Shown: positions 32,940-44,850, counted from the stretch's first letter. The stretch: 64,000 bases of DNA from Hippopus hippopus (GCA_946811185.2 OX328097.1:12036252-12100251); one strand, 5' to 3'. Numbers and translations are program-made. The notes: generated by a model from the sequence alone, not told the origin.

Positions 32940-33225
32940 AAACAAGAGTGTCGCTGGTTTAAGTCCCAAAATAGGCCAGTTTCTTTCCGAGAATCGATGA
33001 CAGTCATTGCAACAAGATTCATTCCTATGTCATCGTAGGTCATTGTTTCGACGATGGTTATGTGTGAAAGAAGCCAGTGACTTGGGAAGAATATTGTGCG
33101 AAGTAGTAGTGAATGTGAAGTGAACTCCTGGAAAATATGGATAGGTGCACAGGCCGCTGCGATATAACTGAAATAATTGCGTTGAATACTATACAGACAA
33201 AGAAACAAACATACAAACACACGTG
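32940..33225 (+). mobile_element. SINE family E, diverged
   Basis: The tRNA-like head is hardly recognisable. The body (GAATCGATGACAGTCATTGC) and tail (ATAACTGAAATAATTGCGTTG) are clear. Confidence 0.7.
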
Positions 33226-33962
33226 CGTATCATATGAGATTAATCCGGACACTGCTTTGCCGCGTTTTCAGATGACGTGTTCCGTTGGTATCAAATGTTT
33301 AGTTTTCAATGTTTTGATTGATTTTACTGAGTAAAAGAAAAACCCAGGGGATACGGAGCTCAATTTCGATAATAGTGTTAAAGAATGGGAAAAAAGTGAG
33401 GCAGGCCAAATTAGATCTAGTAAATTAGACTCATTGTATGATTTTACGCGCGGTGTTAGGAGTAATCTACGTAGCCTCGGGCCTTGCGGTCTTTCGTGCA
33501 TCAATTTGTGTAATATCCTAATCGAAGTTTTATTATTAATTAATCGATTCTAACGTTCACTAGTTGGGTTTTACAAGAACGCCGAGGGACGCAACCCATT
33601 GAACCGGCATGGTCGTTTTAGGAAAATATACTCCGGTAAATTTGTTTTTCAAATAACGCTGTGCCGGTGTATGATAAAGCATCACGCGAAGCTAAAAAGA
33701 ACGAAAACCTCCCGGGTGAATATTCGTTTGTCCATAAAGCCAAATAAAAGCCGTTGTGAAAATAGATGATCAAAAGCGAAATCTCGTGCAAAAATGATGG
33801 ATAAAAACATTAGTGATTTGATTTTAATTGGTTATATACAGATCGAGGGACATTCATTCTGATAGATGTTAGACTCGAAAGAACAATTTTTTTTGTCTCA
33901 ACCTTGTTATAAAGCACAGGACCAATAGCATTTCCAACGGCAGACGGTCTTTGTCGTCCTGC
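33226..33962. other. Stretch without recognisable gene
   Basis: No repeat family seen. The minus-strand frame 33268-33504 (78 codons) has no recognisable domain. Confidence 0.45.
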
Positions 33963-34053
33963 GGAAGACCAATTTTGAAAACATTGCAAGAAAGGGAGAA
34001 ACTGCTCTTCACGAGCAATTTCTCCCTTTATCACAATGTTTTCACGTGTTTTG
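33963..34053. repeat. Family A central palindrome only
   Basis: Arms AAAACATTGCAAGAAAGGGAG and CTCCCTTTATCACAATG surround AACTGCTCTTCACGAGC, a different loop from the usual GCTGGTAACCAGC. No terminal segments remain. Confidence 0.6.
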
Positions 34054-34151
34054 ATTAACGGGTTTTAAACCTTTTTTCAGTGATGATTATCCGTATTTTT
34101 GAAAGAATTTTCGAGTCGCCAAAGGCAGATTTGCTTCATGAAGCACAAAGA

Positions 34152-34368
34152 TCTTTTCAGCGCCATTGGAGAAAACGAGCGGGCCTTTGCCGACAGAATA
34201 GATCAAGATCAGACTGCACAGAACATGCAGTATGATCTTTGATCTATTTGTGTGCGGTTGTCCAGTAAAGTTTATTTTGATAAATAAAAATCTTTCTGAA
34301 TTTCAGTGTTTTGTATTTTCACACATCGAAAGAGGTCGAGGTTAAACATTTGGCGGTAAAAGTAGTTA
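34152..34368 (-). repeat. Family B2 element
   Basis: CTTTTCAGCGCCATTGG, core GATCAGACTGCACAGAACATG, then TCGAAAGAGGTCGAG, ending in TTAA shared with the next element (34365-34368). Confidence 0.75.
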
Positions 34369-34592
34369 AACCTTTGATTAAATGAAAAAATTTTCGACTT
34401 GCCAAAATTGAAAAAAATTGCAGACTGCAAATCAACTGTGAATCAAAAACTATAATTCGTCTTTATAATGGGTAGAAAACATCGTGGGAAAAGGAGAAAA
34501 TGCTGGTTACCAGCATTTTCTCCTTTTCCCATGATGTTTTCAAAAGCCTTCCTCTTCAGGGTCGTTAAAACTTTAGACTGCTTGGTAAAGTG
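34365..34592 (-). repeat. Family A element, full length
   Basis: TTAAACCTTTGATTAAATG to GCTTGGTAAAGTGAA. The central palindrome is perfect over about 64 bp, GTTACC at the centre. Confidence 0.88.
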
Positions 34593-35550
34593 AAATAAGA
34601 AATCTTAGTGGCTGTTTCAGAAAATAGCTGTCTATCGGACGTCCCTTAAAAAGATTTGTTTTCGTATTTTTATTTGCTGAGAGGGGTTTGAAATTGAATT
34701 TTCCGAGGCAAAAAAAACTGACATTCCTCCAATTTGTCTGGGAAGAATCCTTTTAGATATGTACCATAAATCCACTGTTATTACTGTTTTTTTTCCACGA
34801 ACGTCTCCTTGAAGCAGACGAGAAGTATGGTTGCATGCTTCCATGAAATGCATTATTTCTCACCCACTTTACTTGTAATATTTTAGCAAATCTGAAGGAA
34901 ATATATCAGTTGGAAATACATCTTTACTCGTTTTCATCCAGGTTTTTAACCGGTTTTTTTTTTTTTATGAAACTATAATCACTCTTGTATCTTCATGCCA
35001 AATATTGCCCCTGATGGTTGCAAGGTTGCACAGATTACGGGAGATAGAAAATGCATTTCATTCTATTGCGTCTAGCCATAGACATAACAACCACACTTTC
35101 CGGTTTAAATCGAAGACAAAACCCTACAGTTTCTTTACCCCATACACCTTATAATGATTTTTTATCTACGTTTACACATCTAACTAGATTATAACACCAT
35201 CAAGTTTTAACAGCGTTTGTTTACTCTCTGGCTGTAAAGATGTCTCTTTAAAACATTAGATATGACTTTGATGTCCTTTTAAATACTAGTAATGTAGATT
35301 CAACAAAAACAAACAAAAAAAAAACGAAAAAAATTTCAAGTCCAAAAAAAGGAAATGCAAAAAAACTGTTCCTCCTTCATTGAGGACCAAATTTCTCAAA
35401 ATGACTTCGGCATGGATTTTGAGGGGGATCTAAATTTTAACTATCATATCAAACTTCAAAAAAGTATTATCGCTGAATTTGGGAAGGAAACTGCTTGCAA
35501 ACGATCAATAGATAAACAGGAGAAGTAAAAAGAGTTTTAAGTGGTATTTC
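34593..35550. other. Stretch without recognisable gene
   Basis: AT-rich with several homopolymer A/T runs; nothing recognised. Confidence 0.5.
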
Positions 35551-36314
35551 TTTAACTCTTAATACCCCCGTCACACCGAACTCATTCTCACTCCGTTCCG
35601 AAAATTTTTGCCGAACGGACTTGAACTGTGTTCGGACGAAGTGGACGTATTAGCAACCTTTTACGATCTGTTTACGAACTTAATGGACGGGTTAGGACGG
35701 GATGGGTGCTCCAGAACTTTCAGCCTGCTCAAAATGTTTTGCCGTCCATCCCGTCCTGTAAATTAGACGGAGTGACAACGTACTTAAAACGATATGGACG
35801 TACTACAAACGGAACTGCCGTACTTAGATCCAAATAGAGACGCGGTGCAGTCGGGCATCAATTGGCAGTGCATTTGCATTTTACCGACCGAAATTACACG
35901 TCCTATCCCGACCGCAGCCCGTTTTACGATTTTGTTGACCGGGATAAGACTTTCTAGGAAGAGGTTTGGTGAGACAAAAGCTTCAGGCATTATTAGACCA
36001 AAAATACACGTTCTACCCCGACTGAAACCCGTTTTCCTATTATGTCAGGACGGGGTAAGACGTTCTAAGAACTAGTTTGGTGTGACGGGGGCTTTACCAA
36101 ACAACAAAATTTAAACCTGACCAAATTGAAAGCATTTGCAGACGACATGATAATGTAGCTCGAATGATGCCTTCTGTCTTTGATAGGGTAGAAAACATTG
36201 TGGGAAAAGGAGAAAATGCTGGTTACCAGCATTTTCTCCTTTTCCTACGATGTTTTCAAAAGCATTCTTTTTCAGGGCCGTGAAAACTCCGGATTGTGTC
36301 CTAAAGGGCTAAAG
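35551..36314 (-). repeat. Family A element interrupted by a family I element
   Basis: The first bases TTTAACTCTTA (35551-35561) are separated from TTTACCAAACAACAAAATTT (36094 onward) by a 532-bp insert. The remainder has a perfect central palindrome and ends CCTAAAGGGCTAA. Confidence 0.85.
35562..36093 (+). mobile_element. Family I inverted-repeat DNA element, 532 bp
   Basis: Ends ATACCCCCGTCACACC and GGTGTGACGGGGGCT, flanked by TTA on both sides (35559-35561, 36094-36096). A segment related to the right end (GGTTTGGTGAGAC with upstream GTTTTACGATTTTGTTGACC) is duplicated inside. No transposase. A 3-bp TTA duplication would fit PIF/Harbinger-like elements; that link is inference. Confidence 0.85.
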
Positions 36315-36486
36315 TGATTCGTAGCCTCGTATGGCATTTTTTTTAGATTTTGCATAAATTTCACAAATGCCTCTGGGAATGTCTATTATACCCGTCCGGT
36401 ATGTGGGACCGAAGTCAAGTAGGTGCGATGACGTCATTTTTGGTCCGTATAAAGTGTGCGATTTCAAAATGACCATCCCGTCGCTT

Positions 36487-36698
36487 TATCCTTTATCACA
36501 CAATCCCGAATTTTAACGACAGGAGACGCCGTTTAAAAACATTGTGGAAAAAGGAGAAAATGCTGGAAACCAGCATTTTATCCTTTTTGTCACAATAGTT
36601 TCCGTCCTATCAAAGACAAATTCCATCATCTGAATTGTCGTCAGCAAATACTTTCATTTTGGACAAGCCTACATTTTTGTCGTATGGCAAAGAGTTAA
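36487..36698 (+). repeat. Family A element, full length
   Basis: TTATCCTTTATCACACAATC to TATGGCAAAGAGTTAA (TTAA 36695-36698). Palindrome centre GCTGGAAACCAGC, slightly mismatched further out. Confidence 0.85.
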
Positions 36699-37152
36699 AC
36701 GTCAAAATTGTAGCTTTTTACTTATTTCTATCCCTACAGCTTCTTTGCTCGTGCAAAGAAAAACATACCGGTTCTTAGTCCTGTTCATTAGTGTTATGCA
36801 GAAAAAAAAAAATCACTGCGAAGATCGTAAATATGTCCCCAGAAAGTTTAATTTATGATAAGATTTACTAAGAGGTCAGACATGCTTTGTTCTTATTATT
36901 AGAGACATGAAGTTTGACATATCATATATCTACATATCGTGAACTTTGATAAATTTTTGAAAGCATTTAACTATGATCATCCGGCACGTCCGTGCTGTCT
37001 TGTTTTCATCTTCTGTCAAAGGCACCAAATTAGTTCTTTTACCGTGGATGAAACTTCTATGAAATCAGTACCTGAATCCTAGACAATAGTTGGTTTTGTG
37101 GACTAGCTTAACTTACCTTAAAGGGAGATAATTGGCGGGGGTAGAAAAAAAA
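36699..37152. other. Stretch without recognisable gene
   Basis: No recognised repeat or frame. Confidence 0.45.
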
Positions 37153-37381
37153 TTAACTCTTTACCAAACAAAAAAAAAAATGAATCGAACTGGACCAAAT
37201 TGAAAGAATTTGCAGACGACAAAAAAATTGTAGCTCAAAGGTTATTTCTGTCTTTGAGAGGTAAAAAAAATATTATTGGTTAAGGAGAAAATGCTGGTTA
37301 CCAGCATTTTCTCCTTTTCCAAAAATGTTTTCCAAAACCTGTTTTTTCTGAGTCGCGAAAACAACTGACTTTTTGGTTAAG
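37153..37381 (-). repeat. Family A element, full length
   Basis: TTAACTCTTTACCAAAC to CTTTTTGGTTAA. The left arm is damaged (AATATTATTGGTTAAGG) while the inner AAAATGCTGGTTACCAGC part is perfect. Confidence 0.8.
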
Positions 37382-37389
37382 GATGAAGT

Positions 37390-38269
37390 AACAAGACTCC
37401 TTATATGATCCTGCATCTTTCTCAGAATAAATATAATGACTTAAGTTTTCCTTACTATGTTCCCTGTGCACTGGTAGGTCTTTTAATTTTTGCTGTAAAA
37501 GTTTGTATAGTACTGCACATAGCTTTGCTTCACTTACACGACAATATCACATTTTATAAAACTTCCTGATTTCCATATACATATTCAGGATTGCATATTG
37601 TGTACACACTAAAAAAGCGAGGTGTTCTCTAATTCCATTCTTGTTGATGTTATTGATAGATTGCGATGCTCAAAATGACTTTACGACATAATGACAAATC
37701 GGCCACATTGTTTCTGTCATGTTTATGGCAGATTATATAGAAATATGCAGGACCATGCATGATACCACCCACGTGACAGATGTGCGTTGCAATTTTAGAG
37801 AAATCGACGATACATATTTGTTGTTGTTGTTGTTGTTGTTTCCTAATTAGCGAGTAACATAACAATGACTCTAGGATTTCTTCAGCAGAGATGCGAAAAA
37901 ATAAAGTTAAACATTAAAAACTGTAAATTTATAAAATTTTTGAAGAGTTCAACAGCAAACTGTAAATACACAGAAACGTGTATTGACCACGCCATGCATT
38001 TAAAGTAACCTGTAGGCATGGTAATGGAAGTCATATTGTTGAATTCTGTCAATTGTTGTCACTTTGCAATTCATTTGTATTTTTGAAAATTGTGTCAGTA
38101 CAGAATATTACGTTTTCTTTCGATTAATTATAAATTCTATAAAAGAGGGGGGGCAAAAACAGTTTGTATCATTTCAAACATAGTCACGGGACAGGAAACT
38201 AACTGGTACATTTAGCAGTGGATGTCCTTGCGTTTATGCTAATCATGAGAGAGGTCCGCCATGACCCAT
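37390..38269. other. Stretch without recognisable gene; (TTG)n microsatellite
   Basis: A (TTG)8 tract lies at 37818-37841. No repeat family or credible frame otherwise. Confidence 0.6.
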
Positions 38270-38345
38270 TGTAAACTCTTTACGAGACTACAACATTTAG
38301 ACTCGTCTGTAATCGAAAGCATTCACAGATTACAAATGGTCAAGA
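38270..38345 (-). repeat. Family A fragment (one end)
   Basis: AAACTCTTTACGAGACTACAAC and AGCATTCACAGATTACAAATG resemble the outer block only. Confidence 0.55.
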
Positions 38346-38356
38346 CAGGATATGTC

Positions 38357-38566
38357 TTAATACTTAGGCTGCTAAGCGCGACATAAAGACCTTTTGCGGA
38401 CAGTGTAGATCAAGATCAGACTGCACAGAACGTGCAGTCTGATCTTGGATCTACACCGTCCGATAAGGACATGTTTTCCTAAATAAATACCTTTGAAATA
38501 GCAAAATTTGTGTTTTTGCAATAGGATTGAAAGTTTAATTCTACTTATTTAGCAGGATAATGTTTG
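38357..38566 (+). repeat. Family B foldback element
   Basis: TTAATACTTAGGCTGCTAAG to TTTAGCAGGATAATG. The core hairpin GATCAGACTGCACAGAACG is perfect. Confidence 0.88.
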
Positions 38567-38774
38567 AAGGACAAAAAATAAAAAAAATAAACCTGTTTAC
38601 CAACATTTTCTTTATTCTCACAATTACCTCAAAACGCTTCTTATCTGACAGTCGTGATGGCCAAAGATGACGAATTTGTGACCCGATTGCCCGAGTTCGA
38701 ATTCCGATCAGTTTTGTAAACACCGTTCGTTACGCCATTCTAAAGAAGGACCATTAAGTCTTTTAGTTGCTGCT

Positions 38775-38985
38775 TAATAATTTACCAAACGACAAAATTC
38801 TAAATTCCAAGTCAAAATTCAAAGCATTTGCAGACGACTAATTAAATATGGCACAAGTGATGGGATTTGCCTTTGACGGTGTAGAAAAATTGAGAGAAGA
38901 GGGAAAAAAGCTGATTACCAGTTTTCAAAGGGATTCTTCCTCGGGGCTTTTTAAACACGTGAATGCTTCGTTACGGGTAAATAAT
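38775..38985 (-). repeat. Family A element with lost palindrome
   Basis: TTTACCAAACGACAAAATTC, GCAGACGAC, then GGGAAAAAAGCTGATTACCAG, after which the right arm is deleted and the sequence jumps to TTTTCAAAGGGATTC and the CGTTACGGGTAAATAA end. Confidence 0.7.
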
Positions 38986-39071
38986 TATTATCTTTTTTTA
39001 GACGAAAAATTCAAATTCATTCACACGTCAGCAAAAAAAGTTAGATCGAACCTGGAGTAAGGTGGTGGCAA

Positions 39072-39283
39072 TTAACCGTTATTCTGCTAAATAAGTGAAA
39101 TGAAACTTTCAAGTCGATAGTAAGCTTGGTATTTCAAAGTTATCTTGGGGAGGGGAGGGGGAGAAATATCTACTTATCGGACGGTGTAGATCAAAGATCA
39201 GACTGCACGTTCTGTGCAGTCTGATCTTGATCTACGCCGTCCGCAAAAGGTCCCTAAGTCGCGCTTAGCAGCCTAAGAATTAA
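39072..39283 (-). repeat. Family B foldback element, full length with TTAA flanks
   Basis: TTAACCGTTATTCTGCTAA to AGCAGCCTAAGAATTAA. Core arms GGACGGTGTAGATC and GATCTACGCCGTCC show a matched G/C change relative to other B copies. Confidence 0.9.
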
Positions 39284-40171
39284 CATCATGATACTGCAAC
39301 ATGCATAGTATCCGGTATCAAAAATCTGTCTGGAAAACTCTTTAAAAATATGTAGGGTGCACAGTGAAAAACAATGAAAATAGAACGAATTAAATATACA
39401 TCTATATCAATTTGATACGACGTTTATATCGTTTGGGTCCGCGTGCATTTGCAACAATGAAAAATGAACTGCTATTATTATCAACTCTTCACATTTATTC
39501 GACACACTCCCGTTTTACTGGCGATCATCAGAAAAGATAGAGGCACGCGTAATCCATAATAGTTTGATGTCTGTGAAGTTTTGGGACGATTATCAGAGGC
39601 TTTGTAGATAGGAGCCAGCGTTATCCCGGCCGTTTTACTGTTTATAAAGCTTTGTAAAACAAATCATCGGTCCCAAATCTACCATAAAGGACAGCTTGTT
39701 CCTCTAACCCAATTATGCCAAAGTTTATTGTCCTATGAAAGCTAGATATAGCGGTATTTTACTCTCATTTCGGATTTTAATGTCCCCCATATCCATACTC
39801 CAAATCCTTTGATTCTGAAACGTAATCCACTTCCGGTAATTCTATCTTTTTTGCTTACATTCTGATTGAGCATGTACTGAAAGGGCGCTTTCCTTTTATC
39901 CATATGTTGAAATTGCGACTCCGGGAAAGTAACCATATAAAAGTAAAACTTCGTTACTTGATGCAAGTATTCGAGAGCTTGCAACGTTTTCAATTATCGT
40001 TAGAATCACCAAAAAAGGAAACCGGCATGCACTTCAGACAATCGTGTTGATTGCTTTGGGGTCCCCATGGAATAGTATCAAAAGAAAAGATTCGAGATAA
40101 TTGGACGATAATCCGAAAAACCTTCCTGAATTTAGGGATGGTGAGTTACGAATGATAACTAATTAATGCCA
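39284..40171. other. Stretch without recognisable gene
   Basis: No family recognised; the 83-codon minus frame 39742-39993 has no recognisable domain. Confidence 0.45.
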
Positions 40172-40398
40172 TTAACTCTTCATGAGAGGAGAAAATTGAA
40201 GAATAACCTATACTAAAAGCATTTGCAGGCAACAAGCTGGATCTATCTCATATGGTGGCTTTGGAAAGGATAGAAAATGTTGTAAGAACAGAAGAAAATG
40301 CTGGTTACCAGCATTTTCTTCTGTAATCACGACTTTTTCAAAAGCCGCTTCTCCTTCGTGGTCGTTAAATACAGGATCTTTGGGTACAGGGGCAAAAA
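40172..40398 (-). repeat. Family A element, diverged ends
   Basis: CCATTAACTCTTCATGAG to GGGTACAGGGGCAAA. Palindrome centre AAAATGCTGGTTACCAGC intact, outer arms AGAACAGAAG / CTTCTGTAAT partly changed together. Confidence 0.75.
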
Positions 40399-41015
40399 AC
40401 TTGCACAATTCAACAGTATTAGTCGGTGCTAGCACTGGTATTTTCAAATGGAAACGATAGAATTAAAACCATTCGTATATCGCTACAAAGTCCTGGAAAA
40501 AAGACACATAATATTATCTACAATTCATGTCCGAAGAGTGACTACAGATGTCTTGGACAATTTTCATCACAATGGTTATCATCAGAAGGTTGACTACGGG
40601 AGTAAAGTGTTGTCAGCCATCGTGGTGCCAATTTATTATGGTGAGCAATGTCTTGAGCAAATGTCATCATATGTCCTCAACGTAGTCAGCCTGAATCTAG
40701 CGATAACCCGTTTCTTCATGATACAAAGTTGCAGCTGACAACATTAAAAGTATCTCTTTAGGATATGTTAAATCAGAATGAATTGGAGTACATGTATAAT
40801 ACACGACAATAAGCTATATTTGTCATATAACGAGAATTTGCTTGTTGCTAGCATTTTTATTATTCTTTGTTTCCTCTGTAAAGAAGATTTAGAAGTACAA
40901 AAAGTCAATAAAAAATTGAGTAACTTAATCAATTATGTATAAGTATGATAGAGATACCGTAACGGGGAAAGAAACAGAGAGAGAAAGAAGGAGAGGGAGT
41001 GATGAACAAATGATG

Positions 41016-41051
<36 letters not shown>

Positions 41052-41383
41052 AATTGCACTTGGTGCCATACATCGGTGACTTACCCCCCTATCCCAACCC
41101 TCGCCCCACATAAGGCCGCATTTCAATGAGAATGTATTAACCAGTTGACAAAGAAAACAGTTCGTTGGTATTTATAAACTAGAATATGACAGTATTGTGT
41201 TAAATCAATTTGAGAGATATTTTTTTATTAAAAATACAAAAATCCTTTTTTTTTTTTCAAATTAACATTTTTTAGTCTTTATTCCACACATCTTCGGGTT
41301 GCCAAATATATCCTTACGCGTTTCTGTCATTAGTGTCCGTTGAAGTACAGAGAAGCTCTCGGGACTAGAAAATTGACCAGGGT
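40399..41383. other. Stretch without recognisable gene; (GA)n microsatellite
   Basis: (GA)14 at 41019-41046. The 96-codon frame 40448-40738 (+) starts METIELKPFVYRYKVLEKRH and matches nothing I know; it has no neighbouring exon signal and is probably chance. Confidence 0.55.
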
Positions 41384-41560
41384 TACTATTTACTAATGAT
41401 CCTTAAGAACGTTCTTAGTCTTACTCTTCAGAACTTTCTAAATTTGAGAGTAACACAACCCCTGATTTAGCCAATGAGAAGTTGTGTTATTTTCAAATTT
41501 GGAAAATCTTGGAAAATAAGACTATGAACGTTCTTAAAAGTGGTTGATGGATACAGAACC
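41384..41560. mobile_element. Family G foldback element, diverged
   Basis: CCAGGGTTACTATTTACTAA and GGATACAGAACCTGG ends. Arms AGTAACACAACCCCTGAT / GAGAAGTTGTGTTATTTTC surround TTAGCCAATG; part of the loop is deleted. Confidence 0.7.
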
Positions 41561-42419
41561 TGGTCTGATCGTGCCGTAGCTATTCACATGTACGGTTGGG
41601 ATTTGTGACAGGGTTTGGGTTTCAAGAACTATATACTGTAGGGTATTTTGTTTTTTAATAAACTCATTCCTCCTTTTTCGTGGAAAATTGGTAATTTCAC
41701 TTGTTAAAGTCAGTTGAATGATTACAAATTGTGAAAAATGGATACAGGGGGGAAAGTAGTTGGTACCAATGAGTTTATCAAAGCAGTAAATTCACTGGTC
41801 GAAATGGTGAAATTATCAGACCATAATCCGCCATTATTTTCCGATAAACAACCGAAAAGCATGAAATAAGGTGAGATCTTTACGGCTAAAAGAACTCTGA
41901 GATCGTTAAGATAGAGACTTCCTATAGGCTGCCGTTTTTTTTCTGACTAGTAATTTATTCATCAGTTCAAGGTTTCACCCATTTTTGTCAAAATATCTTC
42001 GAAAGCAGTATGCTGCAGGATGCAAAAGAAAAGTCCTTGGCAGGAGGCACTGAGGTCATTGATCCCTCTATTACATAACAGAGGTGTATATAATCATTTA
42101 TCATTGATTATCTTTTAATTAATTGGACCCCCGTATCCATGTAACATCTTCGAAGATGATTTAACCACAGTTAATAACTGTAAGCAATGTGTATCTTACT
42201 GACAATCAGTCCTAACAAATTAAACATTGCATAATTGCACAAACAGCCGCACACCATTTTCTGTATAATACAGTTATTAATATGAATACTATATTTATGT
42301 GGCATGCGAAAATGGGTAGAGAAAATGACCAATAACTTTTTCTTAATATTCATGACATTGTTAAGCCTAAAAAATCATTAACAACTTAAGGGTCTATATG
42401 GATTTAACTTATTAATATA
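41561..42419. other. Stretch without recognisable gene
   Basis: No recognised repeat or frame. Confidence 0.45.
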
Positions 42420-42834
42420 AGATTACACGGATCGTGCAGATTGTGTCAGACCGTGAAAAGAGCGTGGGGTCTTGGTCTTATCTCTTTCTACACGCTGTCC
42501 TAAACTGTCCACTTCGGCACCATCACCAACGAGGCCAAACAACACCATTGCTTTCTTTTTGAGAAATTTGTTAATTTGCCCAAAGACCCCCAAGACCACG
42601 TGGCCCATGACATTGGTGAGATCTCAAGTTGAATATGGTGCCACGATATAGGGATCACAGAAGGCAGACAAAATTAACCAATTAGAAGGTCCCCAGTGGA
42701 GAGCAACGACATCTATGACTTGTGACGACAGCTACCCGAGCGGTGTCATGGTAAAGACCTGGGTTGGGAAAGAACACAGCACAACACAGAAGATACCCCA
42801 CAGTAGCCAGCAACCCAATCCAATACTGATGTAC
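42420..42834. other. Unidentified segment of higher GC content
   Basis: Base composition is clearly less AT-rich than the surroundings. A 61-codon minus-strand frame (42423-42608; MGHVVLGVFGQINKFLKKKA..) starts in it. I cannot assign it to a family; it may be a worn mobile element (LTR or other) or unique sequence. Confidence 0.35.
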
Positions 42835-43087
42835 TGAGCCATGCCCTGTAAAGAGGGGATTTAATGCATCCTCAAGAAAAGTATCGACCTGCGCAGTCCT
42901 CGGCTAACCTGGGTCCAAACATTTTGCTTTTGGGAAATTTTCTGCATGTCAAAGGACCATTCTACCTCATAACTCAGTCGCTTGTAAAACAAAATGGATG
43001 TTATGAATCAATAATTGTGCGATGAGTTGCTCGGTATAATGCGTCACGAGGATGCATTAAACCCCCTTTTTGCCAGGGCATGGCTCA
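42835..43087 (+). repeat. Family C element, core partly deleted
   Basis: Ends TGAGCCATGCCCTG / CAGGGCATGGCTCA carry a matched substitution. The hairpin has lost one arm (ATCGACCTGCGCAGTCCTCGG), so the core no longer folds. Confidence 0.85.
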
Positions 43088-43229
43088 CTGTATTGTACAA
43101 TCCATGGTAGCTATATCAGCCTCTCAACATCCCAAGAAATTAGGTTTCGCTAGGAGAGACCATCTGTACATTTACATAGAGTCCCGCGCAAGAGAACCAA
43201 TATCAAATTCCTTCAAGTTCTTATATTTG

Positions 43230-43303
43230 ATGCATGTCTTTATTGTCGTCTGCAAATGCTTTCAATTGGACATATCTCCAGTTTTGTCGTCTGGTAAAGA
43301 TTG
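43230..43303 (+). repeat. Family A right-end fragment
   Basis: TTGTCGTCTGCAAATGCTTTC to GTCTGGTAAAGATTG. The palindrome half is absent. Confidence 0.75.
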
Positions 43304-43883
43304 AATTCGTTACATCACAGCATGGCGGGCCATGGAAACGCCTTTTCGTTGCAACTAACAAAGAAATGTATGTGGAATCTTCGTCCTCTTAAGAGTTCGT
43401 ACTTTTTTTAATAGGAATAATCATCCATTTCTTTTTAATTTCTCTCATGGAATTTGGGAACCCGTTTTATTGTGTCTCAACCCAAGAAGTGTTCAATTAT
43501 AATTAATACTCAAAAATGGTTTCGAGCGATGGTACTTGGGACAATAATGTTTTTATTTTTATAATATCTTGTGCTCCGGGCACCAGGGTGTTCGACTGTG
43601 TCGCTTTTTAATTTTGGTCATTACCTTTATAATGTGTTGATAATTAATCTAATATTGTATCGTTAAATAACTACGGTGTTTCGTCAGAAGAGGTTTCGTC
43701 CATATAATTTGTTTAATAGTATGACAAAAGGTTTTCGATTTATCTGATCAGCCCAGGGCATTAGTTTAGTACACTGTGCAGCCCCTTACCTTTGGAAATT
43801 CTATCAACATCTTGGGCGAGTACCTGTCTAGTAGCAATAAAACTATTTAACGTATGTCATTATTTAGAAACCTTTCCAACATA
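43304..43883. other. Stretch without recognisable gene
   Basis: No family or frame recognised. Confidence 0.45.
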
Positions 43884-44091
43884 TTTTATCCTGCTGAATA
43901 CTTTAAATGAAACTTTCAAGCCGATAGTAAAAACCCAAACGATGCTATTTCAAATGTAGTTTTCAAAGAAAACTATCTCCTTATCGGACAGTGTAGATCC
44001 AAGATCAGACTGCACGTTCTGTGCAGTCTGATCTTGGATCTATACTGTCTGCAAAAGGTTAGCGAGTCGCGATTAGCAGCCCAAGGGTTAA
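43884..44091 (-). repeat. Family B foldback element
   Basis: TTTATCCTGCTGAATAC to AGCAGCCCAAGGGTTAA. It contains the single TTAA (ACTTTAAATG) that is duplicated around the nested insert at 13651. Confidence 0.88.
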
Positions 44092-44659
44092 ACATGTATA
44101 AGGTAAATGAAAAGTAAAACATTTCAGTTACAACTTTTCTCCAGTATATTCATTGTTAGCACATTTCTTTGTAATTTATATAACGTGGTAAAGGTATGAT
44201 GGTAGAGGTAAGAGTTGCAGACGTTCTTTAAGAATAAATCTCATCACAAAAATTTCACATATATTTTCAAAAACCATAACTTTATTGAATATCATATTTA
44301 AGGGTATTCAGATATAATTTGCCGGTGAACGATCAAAGGCTAAAATCAATGAGCGTTTCTTTAACATATAACTGTTATCTACAAGCATTCTAGCAGGACA
44401 TGTAATTCATTCTCAATATCAGCTTTTGATACACACAGCTCATCAAGGATCAAACAGATAATAGGGCAGAAATAAGGATTGTAAACATTCCATTTAGATA
44501 ACACAGGCTGTGGTCGTTTATAGTGTTAGCCACGTTATAGAGAAATGTGGCGGATTTTTCATCCCAATACTACATAAACTGATTTTAGACTCGTCAATAA
44601 GGAAAACAATTGACAAAAATGATGATAATGATTAGAATTGGAAGAGAAGAGAGGCGAAA
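44092..44659. other. Stretch without recognisable gene
   Basis: Nothing recognised. Confidence 0.45.
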
Positions 44660-44745
44660 ATGAAAGAAAGTTTGCCAAAACCGGGTATTGAATCCCCAGC
44701 CACCAGGTCACTAGTCAAATACGCTAACCGGCCGGGATGATGATA
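44660..44745 (-). repeat. tRNA-like (SINE head?) sequence
   Basis: On the minus strand CCGGCCGGTTAGCGTATTTG resembles an A box, followed 35 bp later by GGGGATTCAATACCC, a slightly changed B box. No known tail follows, so it is either a solo tRNA-derived fragment or a third SINE type. Confidence 0.4.
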
Positions 44746-44769
44746 ACGAAAAGAAATTAATTGTGGTGT

Positions 44770-44850
44770 TTTTGAAAAACATTAGTGGATAAGATATGTA
44801 GATGCTTCTTTTCCAACGGTGTTTTAAAAAGCTGTTACTCCAAGAGTAAG
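44770..44850 (-). repeat. Family A centre, strongly diverged
   Basis: GAAAAACATTAGTGG and CTTCTTTTCCAACGGTGTTTT keep the arm pattern. No ends. Confidence 0.4.

Noticed and set aside
35628..36075. Overlapping frames inside family I (69 and 93 codons)
   Set aside because: Not kept intact in the second copy at 46079 and without any transposase motif.
40448..40738. Possible single-exon gene of 96 codons
   Set aside because: No known motif, no codon-use signal I can judge by eye, no neighbouring exon or splice signals.
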